From assembly GCA_024742755.1 (NCBI GenBank), contig JANSXW010000064.1, forward strand, positions 1 through 32,729: a stretch of 32,729 nt of DNA, read 5' to 3'. This DNA is from a bacterium. GTDB taxonomy: Bacteria; Bacteroidota; Bacteroidia; Chitinophagales; Saprospiraceae. The position numbers were made by a program, and so were the translations under genes. Under the pieces are notes generated by a model. It had not been told where the DNA came from. It saw only the letters and a program-made list of their open reading frames with translations, and ran no database searches. How positions within the stretch are numbered: the stretch's first letter is position 1; every line of letters begins with the position of its first letter. Positions 25,223 to 32,729 of the stretch are shown here, one piece after another.

Positions 25223-25594
25223 TTAACGGCTCTTTTTCGCATCAATACTAAGCGTTGCATGAGGCACTGCCCGCAGCCGCTCCTTTGAGATCAGCTTTCC
25301 GGTTTCGCGGCAAACGCCGTATACTTTATTTTGAATGCGGATCAGTGCATTCTCCAAATGCTGAATGAGTTTGCGCTGCCGTGATGCCATATTGGTAAGC
25401 CGTTCGTTTTCAGCAGTGCCGATGCCATCGTCCAGCCCTTTGACTTTGGCATCCGGGTTGTCCGCCATGTCAGATAGCTGATCGAGGTAGAAGTCCAGTT
25501 CCTTTCGGGCTTTGTCCAGTTTTGCCTGGATAAGCGCGCGAAATTCTTCCAGCTCTTCATCTGAATAGCGTGTTTTCTCCGCGTTTTGATTCAT
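25223..25594 (-). CDS. TraR/DksA-family transcription factor with incomplete zinc finger
   Basis: This 123-residue protein (start ATG 25594, giving MNQNAEKTRYSDEELEEF) has the DksA-like helical hairpin (about 15-60), then DDGIGTAENERLTNMASRQ, a second helix and the terminal globular motif VYGVCRETGKLI...RLRAVPHATLS. DksA relatives normally carry four zinc-binding cysteines. Here only C95 remains, the others being Thr, Ser and Ala. This form is, as I recall, common in Bacteroidota. It presumably binds RNA polymerase's secondary channel, the tip aspartates being in the hairpin. A nine-residue longer start at 25621 is open but less likely. It has its own -7 element and terminator. Confidence 0.88.
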   Translation of the reverse strand: MNQNAEKTRYSDEELEEFRALIQAKLDKARKELDFYLDQLSDMADNPDAKVKGLDDGIGTAENERLTNMASRQRKLIQHLENALIRIQNKVYGVCRETGKLISKERLRAVPHATLSIDAKKSR

Positions 25595-25685
25595 AGCAAG
25601 TTGTTGTTTTATATGAAGCACATTAATTCCCGGCTGAGACTACATTGAAGGACAGTCAGAATAATTATTTCTCTAAAACACGGTG

Positions 25686-25693
25686 CAAAAGTA
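25686..25693 (-). promoter_or_regulatory. -7 promoter element of the DksA/TraR-family gene
   Basis: Minus-strand TACTTTTG matches TAnnTTTG exactly, 91 bases before the start codon. The upstream region is very AT-rich but has no TTTG at the expected distance. Confidence 0.45.
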
Positions 25694-25726
25694 CGAATAA
25701 TTAAATTAAATTTCCACGATAACATA

Positions 25727-26230
25727 TTATTTGCCTTCCACCGGAAAGTCTGGCTCATAACCGGTCAGGCAATCGATAATAGTCTTTAAGCTGACAAAAA
25801 GGGCCTCCTGCCCTTCCCGGGAAACGAGGGCCTGAGCATCTTCTTCGTCCTGCGTCAGCGCATCTTCCGCAAAAGCCAGGAGGTCCTCCTGAGGATAGCC
25901 CTCGAAGAAGGGGTCGAGGCGGGACCGGAAGTTTCCGCCTTTGTTGCCATGCATTACGGCCCAGTTGGCTTCCTCCACTTCGCTGAGGTGCTTTTCGTCA
26001 ATAACGGGGGGGAGCGCCTCTTTTCGGACCGTGTACCAAACCACCAGCATCAGAAACAGAAAATACTCCCGCTCTTCGGCTGTGAAGGCCTCAAAATTCT
26101 CCGTAAAGGGATAGGCAAACAATACGGGCTGCTCCTGCTGCATAGCGTCCAGCCCCTGTGTATAGGCATCCGACTTTCCCTCCAGTTCGGCTACAGCCTG
26201 ATCAATTGCGTCTTCAGAAATAAACTGCAT
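25727..26230 (-). CDS. Hypothetical acidic protein, second gene after the OmpA-like gene
   Basis: This is a 167-residue protein of a family I do not recognise. It is acidic and mainly helical, with no signal peptide and no convincing membrane span, although FLFLMLVVWYTV (about 57-68) is a short hydrophobic helix. Notable motifs are EEREYFLFLMLVVWYTVRKE and EANWAVMHGNKGGNFRSRLDPFFEGYPQEDLLAFAEDAL. Real coding is supported by its length, a start 37 bases after the upstream gene's stop, and the same codon style as its neighbours. It is likely cotranscribed with the PD40/OmpA gene. Confidence 0.75.
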   Translation of the reverse strand: MQFISEDAIDQAVAELEGKSDAYTQGLDAMQQEQPVLFAYPFTENFEAFTAEEREYFLFLMLVVWYTVRKEALPPVIDEKHLSEVEEANWAVMHGNKGGNFRSRLDPFFEGYPQEDLLAFAEDALTQDEEDAQALVSREGQEALFVSLKTIIDCLTGYEPDFPVEGK

Positions 26231-26267
26231 ACAAGATTGGTTTTAGCGCACCCACGCGGGCACCCTT

Positions 26268-28691
26268 TCAATTTTTGCCAATGATACGTATTTCAAGACG
26301 TTCGGAAAAGGCCGGGTTGGGTTTTGGGAAAGCTTTTCCATAGCCTTTGCCCTGCAGGCGCGTGGCGTCAATGCCATTCCCTACCAGAAAACTGACCACC
26401 ACCTGAGCCCGCTGCCGGGTCAGCTCAAGCGCTTTGGCATAGGAGTAGGATTCGCCGGTATGGGCGCCGACCTCTGCCAGGAGGGCCGGGTGCTGATTGA
26501 GAAAAGACAGCAACCGGTTGAGCTCGGCGTAAGCTCCCGGCTTCAAGCGGTCTGTGCCGGCTTCGAAATGCACGCTATTGAGTGGGATATTCTGGCCGAT
26601 TTCTGCCGGGATCAGGCTAAGGCTTTGGCTGACCTCCTGATAGGCAGCAGGAGCCGATGCGGCCTGCGGCACAAGTGGAGAGACCGCATCAGGGTCTTTA
26701 CTTACGGCCTGCCCGGGCTCTTTAGCCAGTTGCTGTGCCACTTTGCGGTCGAGCTTTTGCTGCACCATCGCCCGTTCCAGTTTTTTGACCTGATATTGGC
26801 CGTCTATTTCAACCAGCCCTTCCACTTTTTCTTCCAGCTGCGGAGCTAAGGCTTCTGCCACTTCATCCTCCATGGCAGCTTTCAAGCCTTCCAGCACCTC
26901 AGCCTCCCAGGCTTCCGGTTCCGGTTCGGCAGGCTGAAATCCCCCCTTGGCCGCCCAGTCCGGAGCCGGGTCATTGGCGGAGGCCAGCCCTTCCTTGATT
27001 TGCGCCTGCAGCTGCCGGGCTTTTTGCTCCAGGGAAGCGCGCTCCGATTCCGTCAAAGCCGGGCTGGGGCCCACCCTGACGGGGATCTCCATTTCCTGAA
27101 TCAGCCGCTTTTCCACCTCAGGGATCAACTCCTGTTCCAATTCTGCCTTGGCCTGGTCCTGAAGTTCTTCGAAGGTAGGTTGGTCTTCCCAAAGATGGCG
27201 TTCTCCTTCCGCCATTTCCTGTTCGGCCTCCTGCAGGGACTTCTCGTGCACATAAAACCGCTTAAACCGGGCTTGCATATCTTCCAGCTCCCGGTCGGCA
27301 GCGGCTGCTTCATCATAGCCGTCATCCGGCAAAGTATCCTGGTGGGCCACTACTTCTGTAAAATACCGGTAGCGGTGGCGCAGGGCTTCAATTTCGGGGT
27401 CGGAAGGCGGGGGCAAATCCAGCCCGTATTGCTGAGCGCGGACTTCAGCCAGTGCTTCCTGCCGCATCCGCTTTAGCTCCAGCAACTCATTGTCCAGCTT
27501 ATCCAGGTGCAGGTGAAGCGCCCGGATATCTGCCTCTTCCTCTGACATGACTGCGGCCGGGCTATTCGATACGGTAGCGTTGACAGTCAGGCCGCCACCG
27601 GAGGGCTCCAACGGCTGTGCCACCGGGAAATAGCCGGGCAAATCGGCAAAAACCACCCCTTTCTCCGTGGCGGGAAGCAAGAGGCTGTAGGTCCCGTCTG
27701 CATCGACTTCGGCAACCTGCACGACCTTCCCTGCCTTGGTATCTTCCAGGCGCACCTCAACTTCTCCGGCCAAACTGGAGCGGTCAACCTGTACCTCACC
27801 TTTGATCAGGCGCAACGCCTCGGGGCGGAGCGCTTCCGGCAATGCCTTTTGCAAAATATCCATATCCCGGCCTACGGGGCGGCGTGCGATAAAAGCCTCC
27901 GCGCCGGAAGCCGGGACGCTGACAAACAGCTCATCCGCTTGGGTATTGATTTCCGGGCCAAGGTTGACGGGCTCGGTCCAATTATTCCAGCCTGCTCCTT
28001 TGCGCCTCGCCATGTACAAGTCGTAGCCCCCGCTGCCCCCGGCACGGTTGGAGGAAAAATAAAGGGTCCGGTTATCCGGAGCGAGATAGGCACTCTGCTC
28101 ATCGGCGGGGCTGTTGATGGTCGTCGGCAACACTATGGGAGCGCTCCAGGCGGCTGCACCCGTCCGGGTACTCAGGTAAAGGTCTTTATGAGCAGGGTGC
28201 CCCTTTTGCGGCAGCACACAGATCATATGGTGATTGTCCTGCGCAATCTGAAAAAAGGCCTCCGGCACACTTGCATGGCCGCCTTCCAGATGGTGCGTAT
28301 TCGACAGGCTCCAAAGCCGGCCAGCCTCCCGGTACCGGCGCAGCTGCCCTTTGCCGGCAGCGTAAACCAACAGCTGCCTTCCGGAAGTATTCAGGCTCAG
28401 TGGCCACTCAGCTCCTCTGGTGTTGACCGGGGCGCCAACGTTCACCGGTTTGGACCAAACACCACTGGCAGAACGGTAGGTCACCCACACGTCGCTGGCG
28501 TTTTGCTCGCCCCGGTTCCGGGGGTGCCCAAAGCGGGCAAAGTACAGGGCATCCCCCTGCATATTAACGACCGGGTAGAGTTCATCGTAGGTGGTGTTGA
28601 CAACTTCCTGCAGGGTACCCTGTGCAGCGGCAGGAAGCGCATAGCAACCCAGGAAAAGCAGGAAAAGCAGGGGTAGGAAGGGCTTTCTCAT
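26268..28691 (-). CDS. OmpA-family envelope protein with PD40 beta-propeller repeats and a long coiled-coil linker
   Basis: This 807-residue protein has a signal peptide (MRKPFLPLLFLLFLGCYALPAAAQ, cleavage after AAAQ). Residues about 30-285 contain PD40/WD40-like blades (YPVVNMQGDALYFARFG, EQSAYLAPDNRTLYFSSNRAGGSGGYDLYMARR). A small beta domain (about 290-375) follows, then a highly charged helical region (about 380-660) likely to form coiled coils. The C-terminus (about 695-807) is OmpA-like: PLNSVHFEAGTDRLKPGAYAELNRLLSFL...LTRQRAQVVVSFLVGNGI...GKGYGK. The peptidoglycan-binding Asp of the usual GHTD motif is replaced (GAHTGES), while the Arg in RQRA is kept. It probably links the outer membrane and the wall. 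PD40-OmpA proteins in Bacteroidota are often tied to T9SS/PorE-type functions, which is inference here. Confidence 0.88.
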   Translation of the reverse strand: MRKPFLPLLFLLFLGCYALPAAAQGTLQEVVNTTYDELYPVVNMQGDALYFARFGHPRNRGEQNASDVWVTYRSASGVWSKPVNVGAPVNTRGAEWPLSLNTSGRQLLVYAAGKGQLRRYREAGRLWSLSNTHHLEGGHASVPEAFFQIAQDNHHMICVLPQKGHPAHKDLYLSTRTGAAAWSAPIVLPTTINSPADEQSAYLAPDNRTLYFSSNRAGGSGGYDLYMARRKGAGWNNWTEPVNLGPEINTQADELFVSVPASGAEAFIARRPVGRDMDILQKALPEALRPEALRLIKGEVQVDRSSLAGEVEVRLEDTKAGKVVQVAEVDADGTYSLLLPATEKGVVFADLPGYFPVAQPLEPSGGGLTVNATVSNSPAAVMSEEEADIRALHLHLDKLDNELLELKRMRQEALAEVRAQQYGLDLPPPSDPEIEALRHRYRYFTEVVAHQDTLPDDGYDEAAAADRELEDMQARFKRFYVHEKSLQEAEQEMAEGERHLWEDQPTFEELQDQAKAELEQELIPEVEKRLIQEMEIPVRVGPSPALTESERASLEQKARQLQAQIKEGLASANDPAPDWAAKGGFQPAEPEPEAWEAEVLEGLKAAMEDEVAEALAPQLEEKVEGLVEIDGQYQVKKLERAMVQQKLDRKVAQQLAKEPGQAVSKDPDAVSPLVPQAASAPAAYQEVSQSLSLIPAEIGQNIPLNSVHFEAGTDRLKPGAYAELNRLLSFLNQHPALLAEVGAHTGESYSYAKALELTRQRAQVVVSFLVGNGIDATRLQGKGYGKAFPKPNPAFSERLEIRIIGKN

Positions 28692-28784
28692 AATTTAGTG
28701 TATAGGCAGAACTTGAAAGAAAACGGCCGGGAACGACTTGTACACTTCTTATGACGATAAAACACAGAAAAGTAATGCCCGGTT

Positions 28785-30113
28785 TCAAAGCATGTCGTCC
28801 GCTTCGCCGAAAGCAGAGGGCGGCGGCCCCTGAAGTTGAATAACCCGGCTACTGTCCAGGACGGAAAGTGCCCGGAGCGATGCACCCGTCCATTCTCCAA
28901 AAACGGTGACCTCCTGACGCCCTCCCACGGCCAGCAATACCCACTCATGTGCCTCCTCTGCCTGCACGGGGATTTCCATGCCCCGGGCATCAAGGAGCAC
29001 GACCTTTCCCGACTGCCACACTGCGCGGACCTGCCCCAGCAATACCGGGAAGCCGGAAATCCAGGGGTTTTGAGCCAGTGCCTGCGCATAGGCTTCCAGC
29101 ATTTCCTGCCCATGCTCCGTAATGGATATGGCATCCATAGGCTGCCGGTAGGGTTGCACCCGTTTGAGCAAAGCGCGTAGCGGATAAGAGCCGGGATAAT
29201 AGACCAGTTCGCCCTGCAGGGCACTCCCCAGGACCCAATGCCCTTCAAATCGTTCGTTTCCCCACGCGAAGTCCAAAACAAGAGCAAACCGGCCGGTCTG
29301 CTCTCCCACCAGCCAGGTACGGCGGTAACGAAGCTTTTCTTCTTCTCCCTCCACCAGCCCGATCACCAGCCAGCGGTCTGAGACGGCGGGGCCTTCCAGC
29401 ACCTCTTCCTTTTTCAAATTGACGCCCCCGTAGGACAGCATTTCTACCTGCAGGGCCTGCGGCAACCCCTCCAGTTGACGGAAGCTCTGTACAAACAGGT
29501 AGAGCTCGGACAAAGCGCCCAGCAACTTTTCATGCCACTGTTCTTCCGCCATCAGCTTTGGAAAGCTGCGGATGCGGCGGGCGACACTCCCCAGTTTAGC
29601 GTCCACCATGCGGGCTGCTATGCGTTCCCAAAACTCAGGGGCGGCTCCTTCAAGGCTGGAAAGCCCCTGCCGGATGACATCCCGAAGCCATTGATCCAGC
29701 TCTTCCACGCCTGCCTTCATCTCTACGATCCGCTTACTCAGGCGGGCCTCGCGCTCGCTTGTATCTACTTCGGCGGACTTTCGGGCTTCCGGTTGCCGGA
29801 TGGCATCGCGAACCCAGCCCGGCCGCTCATCGGCGGGTGTGATCTGATCATTTTTACGAAGGAAGAAAAGCAGCAGGGAAAGTACGTGCTGACAAGGGCG
29901 GTAGCGGTTCTTGCAGGTACAATGGAAGGCTTCCCCGTCGAGGGTCACCATGACCGGGTAGGTGAGCTCACCTGTGGATTTGCAAATGCCCCAAAGGGCA
30001 TCGCCATCGGAAGCTACGCTTTCCCACTTTCGCCCGTAGAAGAGTGCCCGTGCCCGGTTCAGGACGAGGGTATTCGGTGTGTACGCTTGCAGGGTGGCGT
30101 AGGTCCAGCTCAC
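28785..30113 (-). CDS. SWIM zinc-finger protein
   Basis: This 442-residue soluble protein has a SWIM motif FHCTCKNRYRPCQH, with C65, C67, C74 and H76 in the CxC...CxH pattern and the typical following helix VLSLLLFFLRK. The rest is largely helical (about 120-200, REARLSKRIVEMKAGVEELDQWL) followed by a beta-rich region of about 230-420. SWIM proteins of this type often neighbour MoxR/vWA genes in other bacteria. Here such genes exist about 9 kb away on the other strand but not next door. The start lies 11 bases after the rnc stop codon, so it is probably the last gene of the acpP-fabF-rnc block. The exact role is unknown (DNA or protein binding). Confidence 0.8.
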   Translation of the reverse strand: MSWTYATLQAYTPNTLVLNRARALFYGRKWESVASDGDALWGICKSTGELTYPVMVTLDGEAFHCTCKNRYRPCQHVLSLLLFFLRKNDQITPADERPGWVRDAIRQPEARKSAEVDTSEREARLSKRIVEMKAGVEELDQWLRDVIRQGLSSLEGAAPEFWERIAARMVDAKLGSVARRIRSFPKLMAEEQWHEKLLGALSELYLFVQSFRQLEGLPQALQVEMLSYGGVNLKKEEVLEGPAVSDRWLVIGLVEGEEEKLRYRRTWLVGEQTGRFALVLDFAWGNERFEGHWVLGSALQGELVYYPGSYPLRALLKRVQPYRQPMDAISITEHGQEMLEAYAQALAQNPWISGFPVLLGQVRAVWQSGKVVLLDARGMEIPVQAEEAHEWVLLAVGGRQEVTVFGEWTGASLRALSVLDSSRVIQLQGPPPSAFGEADDML

Positions 30114-30124
30114 ATTGTAACAGA

Positions 30125-30859
30125 TTAGTCCTCCGTATCGAGTATGCCCATAGAATGCATCGCTTTTTCGGAAGCGGTTTGTTCCGCGCTTTTCTTGTTG
30201 AAGTCGTCGGCGGTGGCTATTTTCTTGCCATTTACCATAACGGCGACTTTGAAGCGGTCCCGCTTTTCGAACTTATACCGCGCCAGGAGCTTGTAGGTAA
30301 CGGTCTGGCCGTTTTTCTGGCACCATTCCAGGAGCTGGCTCTTGTAGTTGTCATCCACGGTTTCCAGCTCATGCACGTCCACGTAGTTGCGCAGGATTTT
30401 ATTGACGACGAAGCGCTTGGTGCCTTTGTAGCCTTTCTCCAGGTAGACTGCGCCAACGAGTGCTTCCACGGCATTCCCCAGCATAGAGCGGCTCAGGCGG
30501 GTCTGATTGTACTCAGAGAGCAACATATCCAGCCCCATTTTATCGCCGATCAGGTTAAGGGATTTGCGCTTGACGATCTTCGAGCGCATTTTGGTGAGGA
30601 AGCCCTCGTCGCTGTTAGGGTATTTCTTAAAGAGATACTCTGCTACGATAGTACCGAGCACGGCATCGCCCAGGTATTCCAGGCGTTCGTTGTTCTGTAC
30701 TGCGTAGGGCTTCTCGGAAGAAGAAGATTTGTGGGAAAAAGCCAGCCTGAAAATAGACATATTGGCGGGGGTAAAACCAATGAGCTGCCGCAAACGGCGA
30801 GCCAGTTCCTTATCCTCAGATAAAAAATGGTTGTAAAACCTAAATACGAGCCGCAACAA
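30125..30859 (-). CDS. rnc: Ribonuclease III, probable TTG start
   Basis: This is an endonuclease for double-stranded RNA. The catalytic signature NNERLEYLGDAVLG and the second acidic site NAVEALVGAVYLEKG are intact. A dsRNA-binding domain follows (NYKSQLLEWCQKNG...FKVAVMVNGKKIATADDFNKKSAEQTASEKAM). No ATG exists between the family's N-terminal helices and position 31012. That ATG would add about 50 residues unlike any RNase III (arginine-rich, MGRPVRVRRIHL...). I chose TTG at 30859, giving 244 residues starting MLRLVFRFYNHFLSEDKEL, as in related proteins. TTG at 30856 is an alternative. The order acpP-fabF-rnc is characteristic of Bacteroidota. Confidence 0.85.
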   Translation of the reverse strand: MLRLVFRFYNHFLSEDKELARRLRQLIGFTPANMSIFRLAFSHKSSSSEKPYAVQNNERLEYLGDAVLGTIVAEYLFKKYPNSDEGFLTKMRSKIVKRKSLNLIGDKMGLDMLLSEYNQTRLSRSMLGNAVEALVGAVYLEKGYKGTKRFVVNKILRNYVDVHELETVDDNYKSQLLEWCQKNGQTVTYKLLARYKFEKRDRFKVAVMVNGKKIATADDFNKKSAEQTASEKAMHSMGILDTED

Positions 30860-31021
30860 AACCTTAGTGTTTTGTGAAAAGATATTGTTATCTAAGGAGC
30901 AGGGCGGCAACAGGCTTGACGCGCGCTGCCGCTCTACTCTTCTAAACCAACGGGAAACCTGTACCCTGGGCGCGCTCAAGTGAATGCGGCGGACCCGTAC
31001 CGGCCTTCCCAAAAGACGGCT

Positions 31022-31054
31022 CGCCTGCGATTGGGGAATCCAATTCCCCAGGCG
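31022..31054 (-). terminator. Hairpin between fabF and rnc
   Basis: On the minus strand TGGGGAAT pairs with ATTCCCCA around the loop TGG. The outer CGCC and GGCG (31051-31054 and 31022-31025) extend the stem past a bulge. It begins 10 bases after the fabF stop codon. The T-run that follows is short (TCTTTT, a few bases on), so it may be a weak terminator, a processing site or a leader structure of rnc. Confidence 0.5.
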
Positions 31055-31063
31055 CAGAAGTGC

Positions 31064-32311
31064 CTAATCTTCGTACTTCTTAAACACCACAGAGGAATTG
31101 TGCCCTCCGAAGCCAAAGGTATTGCTGAGAATCGCTTTGACTTCCCGCTCCTGTGCTTCGTTGAAGGTCAGGTTCAGTTTAGCATCCAGCTCCGGATCAT
31201 CCGTGAAGTGGTTGATCGTAGGCGGGATGAAACCATGCTGAATGGCCAGGATGCCTGCAATAGACTCCACTGCTCCGGCGGCGCCAAGCAAATGCCCGGT
31301 CATGGATTTGGTAGAGCTGATATTCAAATTGTAGGCATGCTCGCCAAAGACCTGCTGAATGGCTTTGACCTCTGCAATATCCCCAAGTGGGGTAGACGTG
31401 CCGTGCACGTTGATATAATCAATATCTTCCGGATTGAGCCCGGCATCTGCCAGGGCGATCCGCATAACGTTGCCTGCGCCCAGTCCCTCGGGATGCGGGG
31501 CCGTGATGTGGTGGGCATCCGCTGTGGCGCCGGCACCAACGATTTCAGCGTAGATGGTCGCACCGCGCTGTTTGGCATGCTCCAGTTCCTCGAGCACAAT
31601 TGCGCCTGCGCCTTCGCCAAGGACAAAGCCATCGCGATCGGCATCAAAGGGGCGGGACGCTGTTTTGTAATCATCGTTGCGGGTAGAGAGCGCTTTCATA
31701 GCGTTGAAGCCGCCTACGCCCGCCTTCGTCACCGTAGCTTCTGAACCACCGGTGATGACAATATCCTGCCGGCCAAGGCGGATTTGATCGAATGCCGTCC
31801 CAATCGCATGAGAAGAAGAAGCGCAGGCTGACACAGTCGCAAAGTTTGCGCCCCGGAACCCATACCTGATGGAAATCAGCCCGGCCGCAATATCGGAGAT
31901 CATCTTGGGGATCATGAAAGGGTTATAGCGGGGTGTGCCATTTCCTGTAATATGATCTTCGATTTCCTTTTCCAGTGTAGCCAGTCCGCCAATCCCGGAG
32001 CCCCAGATCACCCCTGCGCGGTCAACGTTGATCTTTTCAACGTCGATGCCCGAATTTTCCATGGCCTCCGCGACGCTGTACATCGCATAGATGGTAAAGT
32101 TGTCCATGCGGCGCAATTCGCGGCGGTCTACTTTTTCTTCAGGTTGGAAATTCTTGAGTTCGCAGGCAAACTGAGTCTTGAATTGGGAAGCATCAAAATG
32201 AGTGATAGGATTAGCACCGCTGAGGCCTTTCTGCAAGCCTTCCAGGTATTCGCTAATTGAGTTTCCGATGGGGGTTACTGCTCCTAGTCCTGTTACGACA
32301 ACCCTTTTCAT
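31064..32311 (-). CDS. fabF: 3-oxoacyl-ACP synthase II (beta-ketoacyl synthase)
   Basis: This 415-residue condensing enzyme of fatty acid elongation joins malonyl-ACP to acyl-ACP in the cytoplasm. The active-site triad is complete: Cys163 in TVSACASSSHAIG, His303 in NVHGTSTPLGD and His340 in KSMTGHLLGAAGAVE. The start MKRVVVTGLGAVTPIG and the end SNTFGFGGHNSSVVFKKY are standard for FabF, and the length is usual. The preceding gene is acpP, whose product is its substrate carrier, and rnc follows. A 19-bp hairpin and a possible promoter (32407-32436) lie upstream, so it may be expressed both from the acpP transcript and alone. Confidence 0.97.
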   Translation of the reverse strand: MKRVVVTGLGAVTPIGNSISEYLEGLQKGLSGANPITHFDASQFKTQFACELKNFQPEEKVDRRELRRMDNFTIYAMYSVAEAMENSGIDVEKINVDRAGVIWGSGIGGLATLEKEIEDHITGNGTPRYNPFMIPKMISDIAAGLISIRYGFRGANFATVSACASSSHAIGTAFDQIRLGRQDIVITGGSEATVTKAGVGGFNAMKALSTRNDDYKTASRPFDADRDGFVLGEGAGAIVLEELEHAKQRGATIYAEIVGAGATADAHHITAPHPEGLGAGNVMRIALADAGLNPEDIDYINVHGTSTPLGDIAEVKAIQQVFGEHAYNLNISSTKSMTGHLLGAAGAVESIAGILAIQHGFIPPTINHFTDDPELDAKLNLTFNEAQEREVKAILSNTFGFGGHNSSVVFKKYED

Positions 32312-32406
32312 TGGCTTAATTTGATTTGGTTCCAGCCTCCTGTTTCAACGGCTAAGTTATGCCCGTGTAGTTGTTTGGTTGGAAATTTGCGCCTTGTGTT
32401 CGGTAG

Positions 32407-32436
32407 AAAATGTAGCCGGGAGGTTTGAAATGCAAT
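32407..32436 (-). promoter_or_regulatory. Possible internal promoter of fabF
   Basis: Minus-strand TTG (32435-32433) and TACATTTT (32414-32407) fit the -33/-7 pattern with an 18-base spacer and a final T instead of G in the -7. Confidence 0.3.
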
Positions 32437-32454
32437 ATTAAAGAAGGCGCGGAG

Positions 32455-32496
32455 ATACAAATCAGAGACTTTCCTCAGAAAGCCTCTAATTTGTAT
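32455..32496 (-). terminator. Long hairpin between acpP and fabF
   Basis: ATACAAATTAGAGGCTTTC and GAAAGTCTCTGATTTGTAT (minus strand) pair over 19 base pairs, with only two G-U wobbles and a 4-base loop TGAG. It lies 28 bases after the acpP stop codon. There is no T-run, so it may stabilise the 3' end of abundant acpP mRNA or attenuate read-through rather than act as a simple terminator. Confidence 0.6.
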
Positions 32497-32524
32497 ACGT
32501 TAAGTCCGGAAACAGCAAATGCTG

Positions 32525-32729
32525 TTACGCTTCTTTTACCTGTGATTCCAGATAAGTAACAGCCTGGCCTACCGTTTGGATGGCTTCGGCCTGTTCGTCC
32601 GGAATAGCGATATCGAACTCCTTTTCGAACTCCATGATGAGCTCCACGGTGTCCAGAGAGTCGGCCCCCAGATCGTTCGTGAAGTTTGCATCCGGGTTCA
32701 CCTCTGATTCGTCGACACCTAATTTGTCG
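32525..32729 (-). CDS. acpP: Acyl carrier protein, C-terminal part (start lies beyond the window)
   Basis: The minus strand is open from the window edge to TAA at 32527-32525. It encodes [20 protein letters not shown], then [20 protein letters not shown] and a C-terminal helix ending VKEA. The serine in GADSLD is the 4'-phosphopantetheine site, and the helix after it is the conserved recognition helix of acyl carrier proteins. Only about the first 10 residues are missing. It carries fatty acyl intermediates to FabF, encoded next. The gene is too short and truncated to stand out by length, but the motif is unmistakable. Confidence 0.95.
   Translation of the reverse strand, partial: DKLGVDESEVNPDANFTNDLGADSLDTVELIMEFEKEFDIAIPDEQAEAIQTVGQAVTYLESQVKEA

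Noticed and set aside
27849..28676. Plus-strand ORF of 275 residues opposite the PD40-OmpA gene
   Set aside because: It is antisense to a gene with signal peptide and domains. The translation shows no fold or family pattern.
30860..31012. ATG at 31012 as the rnc start
   Set aside because: It would add an arginine-rich stretch unlike RNase III and place the fabF-rnc hairpin next to the start. TTG at 30859 gives a family-like N-terminus.
30980..31744. Plus-strand ORF of 254 residues opposite fabF
   Set aside because: fabF is certain from its Cys-His-His triad. The antisense frame is open only by codon composition.

Overview
The window reads as a GC-moderate (roughly mid-50s %) genome segment of a Bacteroidota bacterium, most likely a Saprospiria/Lewinella-like marine or sludge organism. 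The reasons are two proteins with type IX secretion (T9SS) C-terminal sorting domains (a CHU_C/gliding-motility type and a PNPF-type), SprB-like and Ig-like adhesin repeats, an ABC-2 permease fused to an M1 peptidase, a DksA/TraR protein lacking most zinc-finger cysteines, the acpP-fabF-rnc gene order, and promoters that fit the Bacteroidota -33 TTTG / -7 TAnnTTTG pattern. No taxonomic search was possible.

Layout, left to right. The left edge holds the 5' tip of an IS630-like transposase and a 163-bp TA-flanked palindromic element that looks like a MITE or IS end (1-305). A two-gene ABC unit follows (ATPase, then a permease-M1 peptidase fusion; 450-4922), closed by a strong terminator. A separately promoted 2154-residue secreted adhesin (5168-11632) carries an L-type-lectin-like N-terminus, 20 Ig/PKD-like repeats each with a cysteine pair, an SprB-like module and a T9SS tail. 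It is followed by a secreted TlpA-like thioredoxin with its own T9SS tail (11736-12545).

The most interesting part is a tightly packed three-gene operon (12765-19864): an inactive-STAND (iSTAND)-like protein with a coiled-coil N-terminus, a MoxR AAA+ ATPase, and a 1690-residue three-pass membrane protein. That protein places a vWA-like module in the cytoplasm. In the periplasm it places two carboxypeptidase-regulatory-like domains, an amidase_3-like domain with no histidines at all (so no zinc site), and a thrombospondin-type-3-like Ca-binding motif. This has the parts list of NTP-dependent MoxR/vWA/iSTAND conflict systems, coupled across the inner membrane to what may be a cell-wall sensor. 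I do not recognise this exact architecture as described.

The right part is more household: an ABC exporter (-), a UPF1/IGHMBP2-like SF1 helicase (+), a cysteine-free ArsR-type regulator with an operator-like dyad over its promoter (+), lspA with an acidic tail (-), a DksA/TraR-family gene (-), a hypothetical protein and a PD40/OmpA envelope protein in one minus-strand unit, a SWIM zinc-finger protein, and rnc, fabF and the 3' end of acpP (all minus, transcribed right to left). Strong hairpins sit between acpP and fabF and between fabF and rnc. No rRNA, tRNA or CRISPR array was seen.
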